NCBI GenBank assembly: GCA_013368445.1
Contig: JAACJO010000006.1
Span: 310,001 to 374,000, forward strand
Reading direction: 5' to 3'
DNA from: Leucocoprinus leucothites
Lineage: Eukaryota > Basidiomycota > Agaricomycetes > Agaricales > Agaricaceae
DNA length: 64,000 nucleotides
Part shown: positions 42,675 through 54,118 of the stretch, in pieces
How positions within the stretch are numbered: position 1 is the stretch's first letter
How the letters are laid out: the number at the start of each line of letters is the position of its first letter
Made by a program: the position numbers and the translations under genes
Notes under the pieces: generated by a model
The model's input: the letters and a program-made list of their open reading frames with translations, nothing else
What the model was told of the DNA's origin: nothing
Databases searched by the model: none

Positions 42675-44996
42675 ATGACCCTCTTCACTTCTCATATTTC
42701 TGTAGCCCAGGCGGCCACGGGAATAAATGCAGCCGTTACGACTGTCCAGGTGACACTCCCTGCATCTTTCGCCGTTGTCTTGTTTTTCCTCCTCCCAAAG
42801 TCAAACTCGGCACTCGGATGGAGTGCCGTCACCAGGATGTTACACTCTTCAATCTGGCCGACATTGTTATTTTCTGATTCAAGTCAGAGCAACCACGCAG
42901 GCACTGCCATTGCTACACTCTCCTACCTTTCCACACTCAGCACGGTCCTTGTTGCGATCGTCGGCGTCACTCTTCCCTTAGGCCTTGCACCGGGTCCTCT
43001 TATGCCCACCCAGCCTCAAGTCCAGGTGCCCGCTAATTATGTTACAGACACATCACCGCTATCGCTTGCCACAACAGCGAATCTGGAAAGTTTTCTGTAT
43101 GGCCGCGTGTGCTATAATAGCACCCGTATTGGTTTGGTATTATGTCCTGGGAAGGACTCAGATCCTACTATGAACACCACTTACCCACCCACACTTATCG
43201 GGACATTCAACAGCAGTCAGCACAGCCCATTTACTATGCAATACCGTCGTACGTTTCGCTCCAACGCCCAAGTGAACATCAGTTCTGGCATTCTTGGCAC
43301 TCCCCAGTCACTACTTCTCCGCGATGGTGTATTCATCGTAGAGGGCCTCGTGGTCGATATGACCCCTGGTAACTACGGTATAGGTTTTTGGAACAATACA
43401 TTACCGGATACTCCGAACGGTGGGGTATGGTCACAAGATATCCTATGGCTCGAACCGGTCACTGAATGCGTTGATACCAACTTGACCGTCGAGTACACCC
43501 AGATGGGCAACGAAAACCCGGTGGATAATGCCTCACTTAGCCCACTCAATGGTACATCCAACTTCAACTTCACAGACCACGGTGGATTCCACTCACTCAC
43601 ACGAGCCGTCCCTCTGTTGATGAATTCAAGTCAACAAGTTGATCTCGCGAGCCGTGCATTCCGGGGTGCTGTGCTGAGTAACATGTACACTATGGAGTAC
43701 CTGAATGCCACACGTGAATCGTCATTCGAGGGGAAGAGCTACAGACTTGGGGTAGGCGGTGATATGGAGAAAAATATAGAAATCGCTCATATTCTATTGG
43801 CCATTGGTCGATACTCTGTTGTACCACTCAGGTACATCAACAGCACAGAGTCTGTAGCTGACGGAGCTTTCGCATGCAGTGGGTTTGACCCGATGCTGGA
43901 TACTGCCAGTCTGGTGACTCCGTCAGTGACGTGTGCAGCTTTCCTTGGTCCTCCATTGCGATCTGATGGAGGGGACCCGAGAATCTTTGACGTGGGCTTG
44001 GGTTGGAGCCAGCGCATACATGTTTGTGCAAGTGCAACGCGGGCGTCTATACATGAAGTCACGTTTTCGGTGAACAAGAGCAAAACCGTCCTGCAGGACT
44101 TCCAAGTGACCCACCGTCCCTCGCAAAGTCCAGCACTCTGGGGCGTCGAAAAAGCGAATAGGACTATATCGGGAATTGATCTTTTGTGGGGTCGGGTGGA
44201 CGACAGATACGAGGGAGACTCTGATCACCTCTGGACTCTACGGAATGAGTATCTGTACCTCCCGGCGGGAGCATCCGGAACAGGGTCGACTTATTTTGCT
44301 CTAGGACAACCGCACTCCGCATCCAACGTTATCTGGCAAGCGGCTTATGATGCATCCACCCGTGGCGAAATGACCTCACACATGGATTCAGTGATGGACT
44401 ATAGTGGTGCCTCGAACTATGCCACTCGAATGAAGCTCCAGTCATTGGTACAGGATGACCTCGTTCTTGGGAATGCGCACATTCGGAACGCCATTTGGAC
44501 GGACATGATGGCGAATAATGTGGTAGGAACAGCATCGAGTCCCACTCTGCTAATCAGTCCCTATCAGCCCACTCTCGAGTACGACTTTCGGTTCGCCATT
44601 CCTGCGTTCTTTCTTATCTTCCTGTGGACACCACCATTTCTTGCATCGCTATACCTGCTCATAACGCAGACCATTGATTTCAGATATATGAAGCGGGTTC
44701 TTAACCACACCTCGGTTGGCCGAGTTGTGGTTGGCACAGCCAAGTTACGGGTTGAGGGAAGGGAAGGGGGCACTTTGGCAGATATATTATCTGGGAAAGA
44801 ACATGACAGTCGCCTTGACCTGAATTCTTCCGATTCATTGGTCAAGGTGACAGAGGGTATAGCAAATCATCAAAAGAAGGATTGGGCGTCTAGATTTGGT
44901 GCTATACCAGTTTCTCTTGACCTGGATCGTCTCCGGCCCAGACAAAAACGCGCGTCAGCCTCGGAAGAACAGGATACGTTTCTTAGTGGTGTCTAG
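42675..44996 (+). CDS. Large-ectodomain membrane protein, copy B, intact; function unknown
   Basis: A single uninterrupted exon of 773 codons, unusual in a window where nearly all genes have introns. Predicted membrane segments: about 24-41 (VQVTLPASFAVVLFFLLP), about 86-104 (STLSTVLVAIVGVTLPLGL) and about 639-664 (FAIPAFFLIFLWTPPFLASL). The roughly 530 residues between the second and third carry at least a dozen N-glycosylation sequons (YNST, NTTY, NSSQ, NISS, NNTL, NLTV, NGTS, NFTD, NSSQ, NATR, NSTE, NRTI), so they should face outside. The last about 110 residues would be cytoplasmic and include a conserved FRYMKRVLNHTSVGRVVVGT. I recognise no domain. Two further copies in the window show a local family expansion. 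A surface receptor or adhesin is possible but is only inference. Confidence 0.85.
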   Translation: MTLFTSHISVAQAATGINAAVTTVQVTLPASFAVVLFFLLPKSNSALGWSAVTRMLHSSIWPTLLFSDSSQSNHAGTAIATLSYLSTLSTVLVAIVGVTLPLGLAPGPLMPTQPQVQVPANYVTDTSPLSLATTANLESFLYGRVCYNSTRIGLVLCPGKDSDPTMNTTYPPTLIGTFNSSQHSPFTMQYRRTFRSNAQVNISSGILGTPQSLLLRDGVFIVEGLVVDMTPGNYGIGFWNNTLPDTPNGGVWSQDILWLEPVTECVDTNLTVEYTQMGNENPVDNASLSPLNGTSNFNFTDHGGFHSLTRAVPLLMNSSQQVDLASRAFRGAVLSNMYTMEYLNATRESSFEGKSYRLGVGGDMEKNIEIAHILLAIGRYSVVPLRYINSTESVADGAFACSGFDPMLDTASLVTPSVTCAAFLGPPLRSDGGDPRIFDVGLGWSQRIHVCASATRASIHEVTFSVNKSKTVLQDFQVTHRPSQSPALWGVEKANRTISGIDLLWGRVDDRYEGDSDHLWTLRNEYLYLPAGASGTGSTYFALGQPHSASNVIWQAAYDASTRGEMTSHMDSVMDYSGASNYATRMKLQSLVQDDLVLGNAHIRNAIWTDMMANNVVGTASSPTLLISPYQPTLEYDFRFAIPAFFLIFLWTPPFLASLYLLITQTIDFRYMKRVLNHTSVGRVVVGTAKLRVEGREGGTLADILSGKEHDSRLDLNSSDSLVKVTEGIANHQKKDWASRFGAIPVSLDLDRLRPRQKRASASEEQDTFLSGV

Positions 44997-45099
44997 CCCC
45001 ACCTTTTCATGAGTTATGTATGCGGATTTATTCTTGTCTTTGAATGATACGGTCCATGATTTGGTGACTCGGAGAACGAAGTCGTGATTGTGCATCGGA

Positions 45100-46340
45100 C
45101 CCACCAGTGAGTCCTTTGGTCATCTCCCGTACCTTTGTATCCCAAGCAACCACCGGGATAAACGCCATAATGGCAGTTATCGAGTTCAAACTCTCCTTGA
45201 CCTCCGTCCGCTACCCAATACGAGCCAACAAAAAGCTGACCTTGGTAGTCATGCGTCCTGGGGCGCCATGTTGAGCAACTAACATATTTGAATACGACAC
45301 GTGGATCATCCTTCGAGGGAAAGAGTTATAGAATCACGAGAAACGTGAATGTGAAAAGCTGAAGGTCATGAATATCCCGTCTGCCATCGGTCGAAGTTCC
45401 GCTATGTCCCTCGCTCGTTTGAACAGCACAGAGGGGATAGGAACGTACTATTGTAGCGGGTACAGTCCGGAGTTGGACAGTGGCAGCTTGGCTAAGGTGG
45501 GAGCACAACGTGCAGCCTTTTTTCGACCTCCGTTACGTGCTGATGGTGAAGATTCGAGGTAACGCCTTCGGTGATCAATACCAAAAGTCTGTAGAGCGTA
45601 CAAGTCACTCATTGTCCATCGAGAAACCTGGTGCTTTGGGGCATTGAGAAAGAAAATTGGACTGTAGAGGATATTAAGTCACTTGGACGACAAGTACAAC
45701 ACAGAGGACTCGGAGGACCCCTGAACCCTCCGCGATGGATTCCTTTACCTTCCTGCAGGACGTTCCGAGATAAGCCAATATCTTGTCCCAGGACAACCAC
45801 TCTCGGCGTCTGGGGTTGCGTGGAACATAATCTACAGCGAAGCACCGCCTCCAGAGAATACGCTCATTGACTACACCGGTGATGCGGACTACGCGATCAG
45901 AAACAAGCTTTTATCATTCATAGAAGATCCTATATCTGGTTATGCTCGCATTCGGAATGCCATGTGGACCGACCTGATGGCGAATAATGTAGTAGGAACT
46001 GCATTGAACAGCACGCCTCTCGTCAGTCCTTTCCAGCAGGCGCTCGAGTACGATTTTAGATTTGCTATTCCTGCGTTCTTCCTCGCCGTGATATGAGTCC
46101 CGACATTCTTGATGTCCTTGTTCCTGCTCGTGACTCGAGCAGTCAGGTTCAGGTATATGAAGTGGGTACTTAACCATAATTCTGTTGGTCTTGTTGTGGT
46201 TGGGACGGCCTGGTTACAGGTGGTTGAAGGGAAAGAAGCGGAGAGGACGCTGAGGACGAGGCGGCGAATCATGAAAAGAAGGATTGGGCGTCTAGATTGG
46301 GTGACATCCCGGCTTTCCTTGAGGTCCCACGTCGATTGAG
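45100..46340 (+). pseudogene. Large-ectodomain membrane protein, copy C, decayed
   Basis: It starts with text matching the copy B N-terminus (ISRTFVSQATTGINA-like near 45120), then jumps to the part equivalent to B near 43660 (GGCGCCATGTTGAGCAACT), so about 850 bp have been deleted. Later pieces match LWGIEKENW, LIDYTGDADYAIRNKLLSF, AIRNAMWTDLMANNVVGTA-like text (RIRNAMWTDLMANNVVGT), EYDFRFAIPAFF and FRYMKWVLNHNSVG. Stops and frameshifts interrupt it throughout. It lies only about 100 bp downstream of copy B in the same direction. Confidence 0.85.
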
Positions 46341-46674
46341 TGAATGAAAGAAAAAACCGAGGACAATGTGGAGTGACGAATGTTGAGTAGGTGGAATCAA
46401 AGCTGCTCACAAGAGTTGGGAGTGGTGGGTGGGAAAATTAAAACAAATTGGAAATATGGTTTACTCGAGCTCGAAAGGAGGGGGAGAAGAGTATGTCGAA
46501 TTTATAGGTATCGGATAATATACAATCCATTCTCAGTCTGTGGTTTAGATGAGGCTCTTAATCTGGTTTGGGAGTGTGAGCTCATCGGATCAGGTATCCC
46601 GAAGACCGACGGACGCCGATAGCAAGATTTATGACTCCACAAAATACTACACACTTCTGCTCATACTTACCACC
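46341..46674. other. Intergenic upstream of cystathionine gamma-synthase
   Basis: About 330 bp, probably the promoter of the gene at 46675. TCGGATAATATAC near 46510 is AT-rich, but no firm TATA box is called. Confidence 0.4.
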
Positions 46675-48763
46675 ATGTCTGTCGCCCTCGGACTAAGCGT
46701 GCCCGCCCACACTGCCCATGCCGTCTCCGTCTCACTTCCAAAATGGCAAGACAACGTCGGATACGAAGAAGGTGAACAACGAGTGGTAAACGCGATGATC
46801 TCAGGCTATCCCCGTTTCTTCATCCACCTCTCCATCCGGCGCCTTGCCACAGTCTGCGAACAAAAATACGCTGTGGGGAATGAACAATGCATGCTCTTCC
46901 CTGCGCGTCATATAGCAGAGGAATGTAGAGACTTTATCCGCCGGCGATCACAGAGTGATGATATCCAGCCAAGACTTGTTCATCTCTTCATCTGTCCCGA
47001 AGATGTCCAACCCACTCCTGCTAACACGGCCGATCTCCACATCGTGCTTATACCCGCTGAGGCATTCGGCCTCGCGAGAGAGTTTTGGCAACACACGGGA
47101 TTAGGAATTTCATCGAGATTGGCAGACAAATGTCTTTCCCTTCTTCCAGACGAATCAAAGCCTTCTCCTCCCGCTCGTCCTCCTGCACGTACGCACAACA
47201 GACACTATTCCGTCAAAGGCGCAGCTGCGGCTCTCAGACCATCTACATCTCCCACCATTTCCTATGATATACCCAAAGGCGTCCCTACTACTACACCACC
47301 CACAACAGACCTTCTCTCCTCCGATCACACGACATATCTCGAAGAGCGATACGGTCGCAATTTACCACTCTCCGCTGCCGAATCTGCCAAGCGTGCTCTT
47401 CGTCGGCGCATTGCGGGTACACTCATTCGTGATAATTATGGGGATGGTGATTGTGGTGATGAACCGTGTGCGGGATTGGAAACTGTCAAAACGGGCCCTA
47501 GTTCGAGAGGTGTGAAGAGTGTGACGGAGGACGATGTATATTTGTATCCGGGTGGTATGGCTGCTATTTGGAGTGCGCATAAATTGTTGAGGGAGACGAG
47601 ACCTGAGGGGAAGAGTGTTTGTTTCGGGTATGCATTCTCATTCGCTGTGTTCACCGGTTCCCTCCACTGACATTTTACTTAGGTTCCCATACACGGATAC
47701 CCTCAAGATCCTACAGAAATGGGGACCAGGCGCCCACTTTTTCGGATCAGGGCTTGATTCGGACATTGACTCCCTCGAGGACCTCCTCTCCTCTTCCTCT
47801 AACAATAACAACGATAATAATACCAGCGCAACGCCACCCATCCTCGCACTCTTCACCGAATTCCCCTCCAACCCTCTCCTCCGTTCCGCCAATCTCCCGC
47901 GTTTACGTCAACTAGCCGACAAATACAATTTCATACTCGTCGTAGATGAAACCATTGGCAACTTTGTCAATGTCGATGTCTTACCCTACGCCGATATCGT
48001 AGCTAGCAGTTTAACCAAAGTCTTTAGCGGTGCTAGCAACGTCATGGGCGGCAGGTAAAGTCCCTTATCCGTCCTTCCCTCACCCATTCAACTCACTCAC
48101 GTCATCCTCCTAAACAGCCTCGTCCTCAACCCCAACTCCAAACACTACCCCCTCCTCAAATCCCACCTCTCCAAAACCTACATCGACACCTACTTTTATG
48201 AAGACGCCATCTACCTCGAACGCAACTCTCGTGATTTCCAACATCGCATATCCCTCATCGACAAAAACACCGAATCTATCTGCGATTACCTCCGTTCTCG
48301 TTCGGTTGTGGGTGGGTGTACGGATCCGGATGCAGCGATTAAGGAAGTGTTTTATCCAAAGTATGTGACGACTGAGAATTATAATCTCTGTCGTACCTCC
48401 AACAACACTGGAGGAAGTAGAGGAGGCTATGGCGGTCTTTTCTCACTTACATTCACATCCCCCCTCGCCTCTTCCACCTTTTTCGATAACCTACCGTGCC
48501 AAAAAGGACCTTCTTTGGGGACGAATTTTACATTAGCGTGTCCGTATACGGTGTTGGCGCATTATGGAGAAATGGAGTGGGCGGAGGGGTGGGGTGTTGA
48601 GAGGGGGTTGGTTAGGGTGAGTGTTGGGTTGGATTTGGTTTGTCCGGGGAGTGGTGGTGAGGAAGGGAAGGAGGGGTTGTGGGAGGGATTTGTGGATGCT
48701 GTTAGGAAGGCTGAGGAGGTTGTTAGAGGTGAGAGGGGAAGGAGTGAGGGTAGGATTTTTTGA
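46675..48763 (+). CDS. Cystathionine gamma-synthase (STR2-like), PLP enzyme
   Basis: Three exons (46675-47627, 47683-48054, 48118-48763) give 656 residues, close to yeast Str2. The N-terminal half ([35 protein letters not shown]) is the extension typical of fungal Str2. The catalytic half carries the Cys/Met-metabolism PLP fold: [52 protein letters not shown], the aspartate in [11 protein letters not shown], and the Schiff-base lysine in [14 protein letters not shown], with NVMGG after it. It joins cysteine and an activated homoserine to make cystathionine in transsulfuration toward methionine. A poly-Asn/Ser insert ([11 protein letters not shown]) interrupts the middle. The start at 46675 was chosen because [10 protein letters not shown] fits the family. 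Confidence 0.93.
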
Positions 48764-49040
48764 TTGGGTTTGAATCGATCCTCCAACAGGAAGGGCGTCG
48801 TTTGGGTTTTGTATCCAACTACAATTCGGAATCTCTCGTTTCTCTCTTTTTTTATTTACATCATCCTCCAACAGGATACCCCATCATCGTCATTATCGCA
48901 TTGCATTGTATCCAACTACAACTTCACTCGTGCTTCTTGATTTCTCTCTCTCTCTCTGTATATCGGAAAAATATACTCCAACAGGAATTTTATTGCTGTA
49001 TGTATCCAACTACACTCGCACCGCTTCTTTCTTGATATAC
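48764..49040 (+). repeat. Imperfect three-unit repeat in the 3' flank
   Basis: CTCCAACAGGA occurs three times (about 48780, 48867, 48976), each followed at a variable distance by GTATCCAACTACA (about 48812, 48908, 49005). The units run about 90-110 bp and start right at the stop codon of the cystathionine gamma-synthase gene, so they are likely in its 3' UTR. Confidence 0.8.
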
Positions 49041-49932
49041 ATGTAATATCCCTGGTTCTACGTTTATGATGTTAGGAATGAGATGTATGGTTATTGTAGT
49101 TTTCCATTACACGTGGGAGACTGGTGTTATCGGAATTGGAGCGAGGAAGTGAGTTTTGATTCCTCAAATGAGCGAGGTGATTCTATGGTTCAAATTTATC
49201 TACGCGCTCGATTTTGATGACAGGAGTCGCATTCCAGCATTTTATATTTATTATATCTCTGCACATATTTTCCATGGTCTATTTCCTATTGTCTACTCTG
49301 ATCGAACGGAGATGAACTGATGGTCCCAAGAAAATGTGCCGGGAAGATTTAGAATCTTCCAGTGCCAAGGTTACATAATTCATTCGAGTCATATACCTCA
49401 CCTAGATCCAGGTATGTAACAGGTCCTTATCAACAGACGTAATGGTTTCGGGAACAATATTTATGAAACGTATACATCAATCCACGATGAAACCCTAAAT
49501 CGCAAAAAACGACTCACCGATAGACAGACAGAATTTTACGAACACCGAACTTCATCTCTGGAATTTTTCGTCTTAATACCCCTATTCCTGGACAACTCTC
49601 GTTATAATTATTCACGTCCACACGCGAAACCTCGAGGTGCTTATCGTACCACTCGGACCATGATATATTTTCAATTCTCTTTTTAGAAGCCGAAGGACAT
49701 CGCGCCAAGTCGCACTTTGCTATTTCGAGGCTCCTCATTTACGGGATTTTCGGGACGGTTACTGAGCTAAACCTTCTGGAGGAACGAGTTATTAAGGAGG
49801 GAGAGTTGAGTCAGCCTAGAAGTCCAGCTGGTAATTGAGTTCCTGGTCCAAGAGGGCAAGCACACAGGAGACGAGGCGCCCGTTAAAAAAAAAATTCATG
49901 TCCATAGTCTCTTACAAATGTAATGTAATGAT
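49041..49932. other. Intergenic with a dispersed repeat
   Basis: No gene. 49520-49660 is repeated at about 63035-63165. Confidence 0.5.
49520..49660 (+). repeat. Dispersed repeat shared with 63035-63165
   Basis: Common blocks are AGACAGACAGAAT and ATAATTATTCACGTCCACAC followed by GCGAA. On the plus strand both begin with an RQTE-type peptide relic. Confidence 0.75.
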
Positions 49933-51429
49933 TTATTTCTTCCTCCCAACGACGCGTTCCGCAAAAACTTCCAATGCATCACGGGCTTCACTGTGGGGTA
50001 GCTCTTGTAACACGTTCTTTGCTTCGTCAGCATACGCTTGTGCGAGTTGTTTTGTTCGTAAGATTGCGGATGATTGATGTACGAGGTTGCGAGCCTAGAG
50101 GAGAGCGTGCGTTAGATGGTGAAGAGACGAGATAGAAACGAGAGCAGTAGAAGGAAGTAGTGAATGAGGAGGCGAAGATGAAGGGAATGCTGACCTTTTC
50201 GACGTCCCCTAAGGACTCAAACTTGCGACCTATCAATGCACCCATCTCGGGGAACTCTTCCCATGCGTACAGAGCTGGTGCGGTTGCTAGACCAAGCTGA
50301 AGGTCTGCGTTACCAGGTTTGCCAAGTGTAGCTGAGGCGGACTCGTAGTCCAGCACGTCATCCACGAGCTACAAGACGCCATGATTCAGTCAGAGTCATC
50401 GGCTGCGACAGAACAATGGTGGTGACTCACTTGGAACGCAATACCAAGATTCCTACCATACGCGTAGGCAACTTCTTTCCAGATCTCGCCTTCGGTACAT
50501 CCGCCAAGGACAACAGCAGAGCGCGCTGCCTTTGCCATGAGGGATGCCGTCTTGAGATACGTTTTCTGTAGGTAGACATTCCATGCGTCTTGATGCTTCT
50601 GACTTTGTTCCGTGCCATCGAGCCCGGTCTTAACGTCATCCGCCTCCGGCTGGATAACGTCCTTCATCTGTAATATTTCCCCTTCCACGATGTTGGAAAT
50701 GATACTAGCAATGAGGTGCGTCACTTCATGATCCCCTAGACGCGCCAGTGCAGCAGAAGCACGTCCTAAGATGAAATTTCCGCCCAACACGGAGAGTTTG
50801 TTGCTGAATTGGGAAGGAGCAGAAGGAGCACCTCGTCGTAGTGCTGAGCCATCGATCACATCGTCGTGTAGTAGTGACGCTGTGTGTAGCATTTCTACGA
50901 TTTGCGCGAGGCGGATTTGGGTGGGAAGAATGGTCGTGGGTGAATGTAATGTTGGGGTTGTCCGTTGTAGTATTGGTGGTGGCTTCGCATTGTGAGGGTA
51001 GGGTTTCCGGTGTAAGCGTGCGCGGTCAGATGTCACGACAAAGGATTCGTGAAATGTTTTTGTGTGATTAGGCAATCGTGGGTTGTAGTCCGTGAGGATA
51101 TCTGGTGGTGAGAACGGAATATCGAGCTCGTCCTGGCGACCCCCAGCAGCCGGGTATGTTGATTCCCAGAGCTTGGTGCTCCAATTATTTCCGAGACCAT
51201 TTGTAGCTTGCGAAAGAAGAAGAACAAGAAGGGGTCGTATCTGTTTGGAAGGGTGGTGGAAATAATATTGCGAGAGTTCTGTGAGAGCGGGATGACCCGA
51301 GCCTAGCAGATCGAAAAGGTCCGTGCGCAAAGACTTGAGATGAGGAGCAAGAATCGCAAAAGGATCTGGCCTGTGTTGTTTTTCAGCAAGAGAGCTGAAT
51401 CTGCGAAGAGGCAAGGCGCAGCGGAACAT
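49933..51429 (-). CDS. Trans-polyprenyl diphosphate synthase, mitochondrial (COQ1-like)
   Basis: Three exons on the minus strand (50431-51429, 50195-50368, 49933-50094) give 444 residues. The chosen start MFRCALPLRRFSSLAEKQ is a mitochondrial presequence; an upstream in-frame ATG at 51489 would give a less typical leader. The first aspartate-rich motif is LLHDDVIDGSALRRG and the second is LVDDVLDYESAS; other landmarks are SKQIRPLLVLLLSQA, GGNFILGRASAALARL and YLQKTYLKTASLMAKA. The enzyme condenses IPP units to the polyprenyl tail of ubiquinone. The stretch between SQATNG and RLAQIVEMLHT is longer than in bacterial homologues, as in other fungal Coq1. No frameshift is needed. Confidence 0.95.
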
Positions 51430-54118
51430 AACTCGCCAGCTGACTGAATTTTCAGCCCGCCGTTCCCCACCCGTCCCAAACTCTCCCACACTCCCTTTTT
51501 GGTCATCCGTTTACCGCGTTTGGTCAGCTGCGACTTGGCAGTTTCAACAAAACTTTTGTTTCATGTTCCATCTCCATCATCGCGCGGCTGTGTTCAAACT
51601 CAAAACTTCATGAAAAGCACTTGATAACTGGGGTCTTGAAGCTTGACATCTGACAATGGTTCAGGTGATAGTGTTCGATGCCCTCATCCTCCCACCTTGC
51701 GCTGGCTCACTCACTGCAGCTGGGCCGTTTCTAGTTCTGGTCATTGGTATTGACCGATTTGACCAAAGCCAATCGAGAGTCTTCATATTTTTCTTATTAT
51801 TGTTCCCATCGCCAGAAATGCCTCTTTCGCATCTTCTCGTAAATGCCTAGCGAGTGTTTTTAGCTTCGGTTCATATGCAAATTGGCTAGAAGTTTTGTGC
51901 TTAAAAATTCGAGTGTTCGAACCACTCTATGCCCCTGTAACTCCAGATTTTCGTGATCACAATCCATGTATCGATTGGCAGGAAAACGGGTTTTGTTGAT
52001 CCGCTCCTCTAGACAAAGTTTGCGCTTCTAAGCGATAAGGCAAAGTGCCTCACCCAGTCAAACAGCTCCCGAGATACATCACGGCCAACAACCTTCGAGA
52101 TGTGGAGCGCCAAAGTGGGCAAATTTAGGAGGAAGAATCTGAATGGGACTTCGGTGACATTTCCAGTGGGCCCCCAACTGAGATCAAGAGGGACGAAGGA
52201 AGAAAGAGAGAACGAAAGGAGGTTTGTTCTTTCCCGCTGGGAAGTCGGTGGTATCGCTTGCCGTGAAGACTCGAAAACGTGGATTTGAAGGGAAGATCGC
52301 GATGTTGTTTGACCATGTCATACAAGACAGCAGCGTGGGCTGTGGAGGAGAATTGATTAATCATAATACTCAACTCCGTTATCTGAGTCCGGATAAGGGA
52401 TAAGTCGAAAATCCTAGTTTCTAGATCAACGCCCCAAATTTTGGCGTCCACCTCCGGCGGGAGAGACGAAAGCTGATGTGCTATGGACCCTGAGCGTCCT
52501 ATTGAGCGCTGGATCATCTCCACCGCTGGACCTGATACTTAGGACACGAAGATTTGAGTATCTAACATGATCCATCCGATGAGATACATTAAACAACGTA
52601 TCCTGGATTTTTGTTCACTCCCAGCGTTGTGGACCGAAGGCAAGTCCGCATCAGAGAGCGTTAAGATTGTTACTTCCGGGAGGGTCACTGTGAGTTTCAA
52701 GGGTTGGTGCCATTAACATATCACCGGCATGTCGATAGCAGAGGCTAAGGCGTGTCAGAGCGTTCGCATACACGATCACAGTTGAGGGTGCACTTGTTTC
52801 AGAATGTGACAATGACAGCATAACTTTGGATCAGAAAAGTAGCTGAGATAGAAGAGAGTTACGCCATGAACAGCGAATCGCGCTCATCGAAAGATAGTGA
52901 GGGTGCCAGCCGATGTAAACGCCACTCTCTGCCCGCAAATGCACATGGGCAGGATTAAATGATTTGTTGATGTATTTTCTCGCTGTCTCGGGCTGCCCAT
53001 CCAACGCTCAAGAATGCCAGCTTGTCACACCACCCTCACAATATAAGTCTCCATTATTTCTTAAGACCATGGAATCTTATCCTTGTTATATTTTTCTACC
53101 CGGTGGATTCCCAAGTGTGGATCCGGCTTCGAGATGATTACTCCGCTTACTTGAGAGGTGAAGGATAGACATAATGGACTTATTTGGGATGTGACGCCAT
53201 TCTCAAGCCAATTATTTACAGCACTTTCCCATGGCCGCCGGCACCACCAGCAGCGGTACACTCTCATGCATTATTGTATTATATCGATTGATGTGGCCCT
53301 TAAAACAGTGAAGCTTCGGTGATACCCAAATCCCGGCATTGAATGGTCAAGTGCAAAACAGTCCTGCCCCGCCAGAGGTAAGACCGCATTTTGGATATTC
53401 ATACTGCTTCCTTGTATAGGGGATATTAACGTTGATCATTGAGCCGTGTAATATCCGTGGAGAAACACAACAATGTCGTTATAGAGGCCACAGGGGTGAT
53501 CGCCGGCAACACTGATTCCTTGGCAAGCGAGCTTATTTTTTGGCGCGATCAAGGGTGTACCATTGCGAACAACGACAATGTGAGTGTGTTGGTGTCAAGA
53601 AAGAGTCAAAGACAGTTGAGACTCTTACCTGGCTAGTTCTCGCCTCTACAAGACTCTGCCTGTTACGCGATTGTGGATTTATTGTATTATCAATTTGACT
53701 TGCAGGGCGCGTGATGATCATACATGATGGATCATTCATTTTAGGTTCCCCAGCGCTACAACCTCTTCAACCCTGAGCATTTATGCCCGCTATACCCATC
53801 CTTGAACAGCAAAGCTCGAACTCTAGCTGTTTCAAGATTTTCTAGCGTTTTTTGACAGTGTTTCGGGATTTACAGCTCTATCGTCATTCACTCAGATGAA
53901 GGCTCTCAGGGAGTCTGTTCTTTTGTTGCAGGGTCTTAATTTTCAACACGGCCGAGGACAAGGAGCCAAAGGTAACAGTGCCATGGCCAGAATCACATAA
54001 AAGCCCTTGCTAGACAGACACATTCTTCAGTTCGTCTCGTCCTTTCAGCTCTTCTCGAGGCTCATAGTACTTCCTTTGCTGCCTGCACACTTCAACACAT
54101 AACTCAGAGAAACTCGCA
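51430..54118. other. Intergenic, 2.7 kb, no firm gene
   Basis: Contains the COQ1 promoter and that of the secreted protein. One 132-codon minus-strand frame is listed separately. A GAGTGTTCGAACCACTC hairpin at about 51911 resembles a tRNA T-arm but lacks the rest of a tRNA. Confidence 0.45.
52125..52523 (-). CDS. Possible short protein, unknown
   Basis: 132 codons starting MEMIQRSIGRSGSIAHQL, with a helical-looking LIRTQITELSIMINQF. Amino-acid composition is protein-like, but no family or partner exon is recognised. Confidence 0.3.
   Translation of the reverse strand: MEMIQRSIGRSGSIAHQLSSLPPEVDAKIWGVDLETRIFDLSLIRTQITELSIMINQFSSTAHAAVLYDMVKQHRDLPFKSTFSSLHGKRYHRLPSGKEQTSFRSLFLPSSLLISVGGPLEMSPKSHSDSSS

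Noticed and set aside
42775..44845. Frames of 60-100 codons on both strands within copy B
   Set aside because: Same-span shadows of the 773-codon gene; copy A does not preserve them as proteins.
51895..51935. GAGTGTTCGAACCACTC looks like a tRNA T-arm
   Set aside because: No acceptor stem, D-arm or anticodon arm can be paired around it, so no tRNA gene is called.
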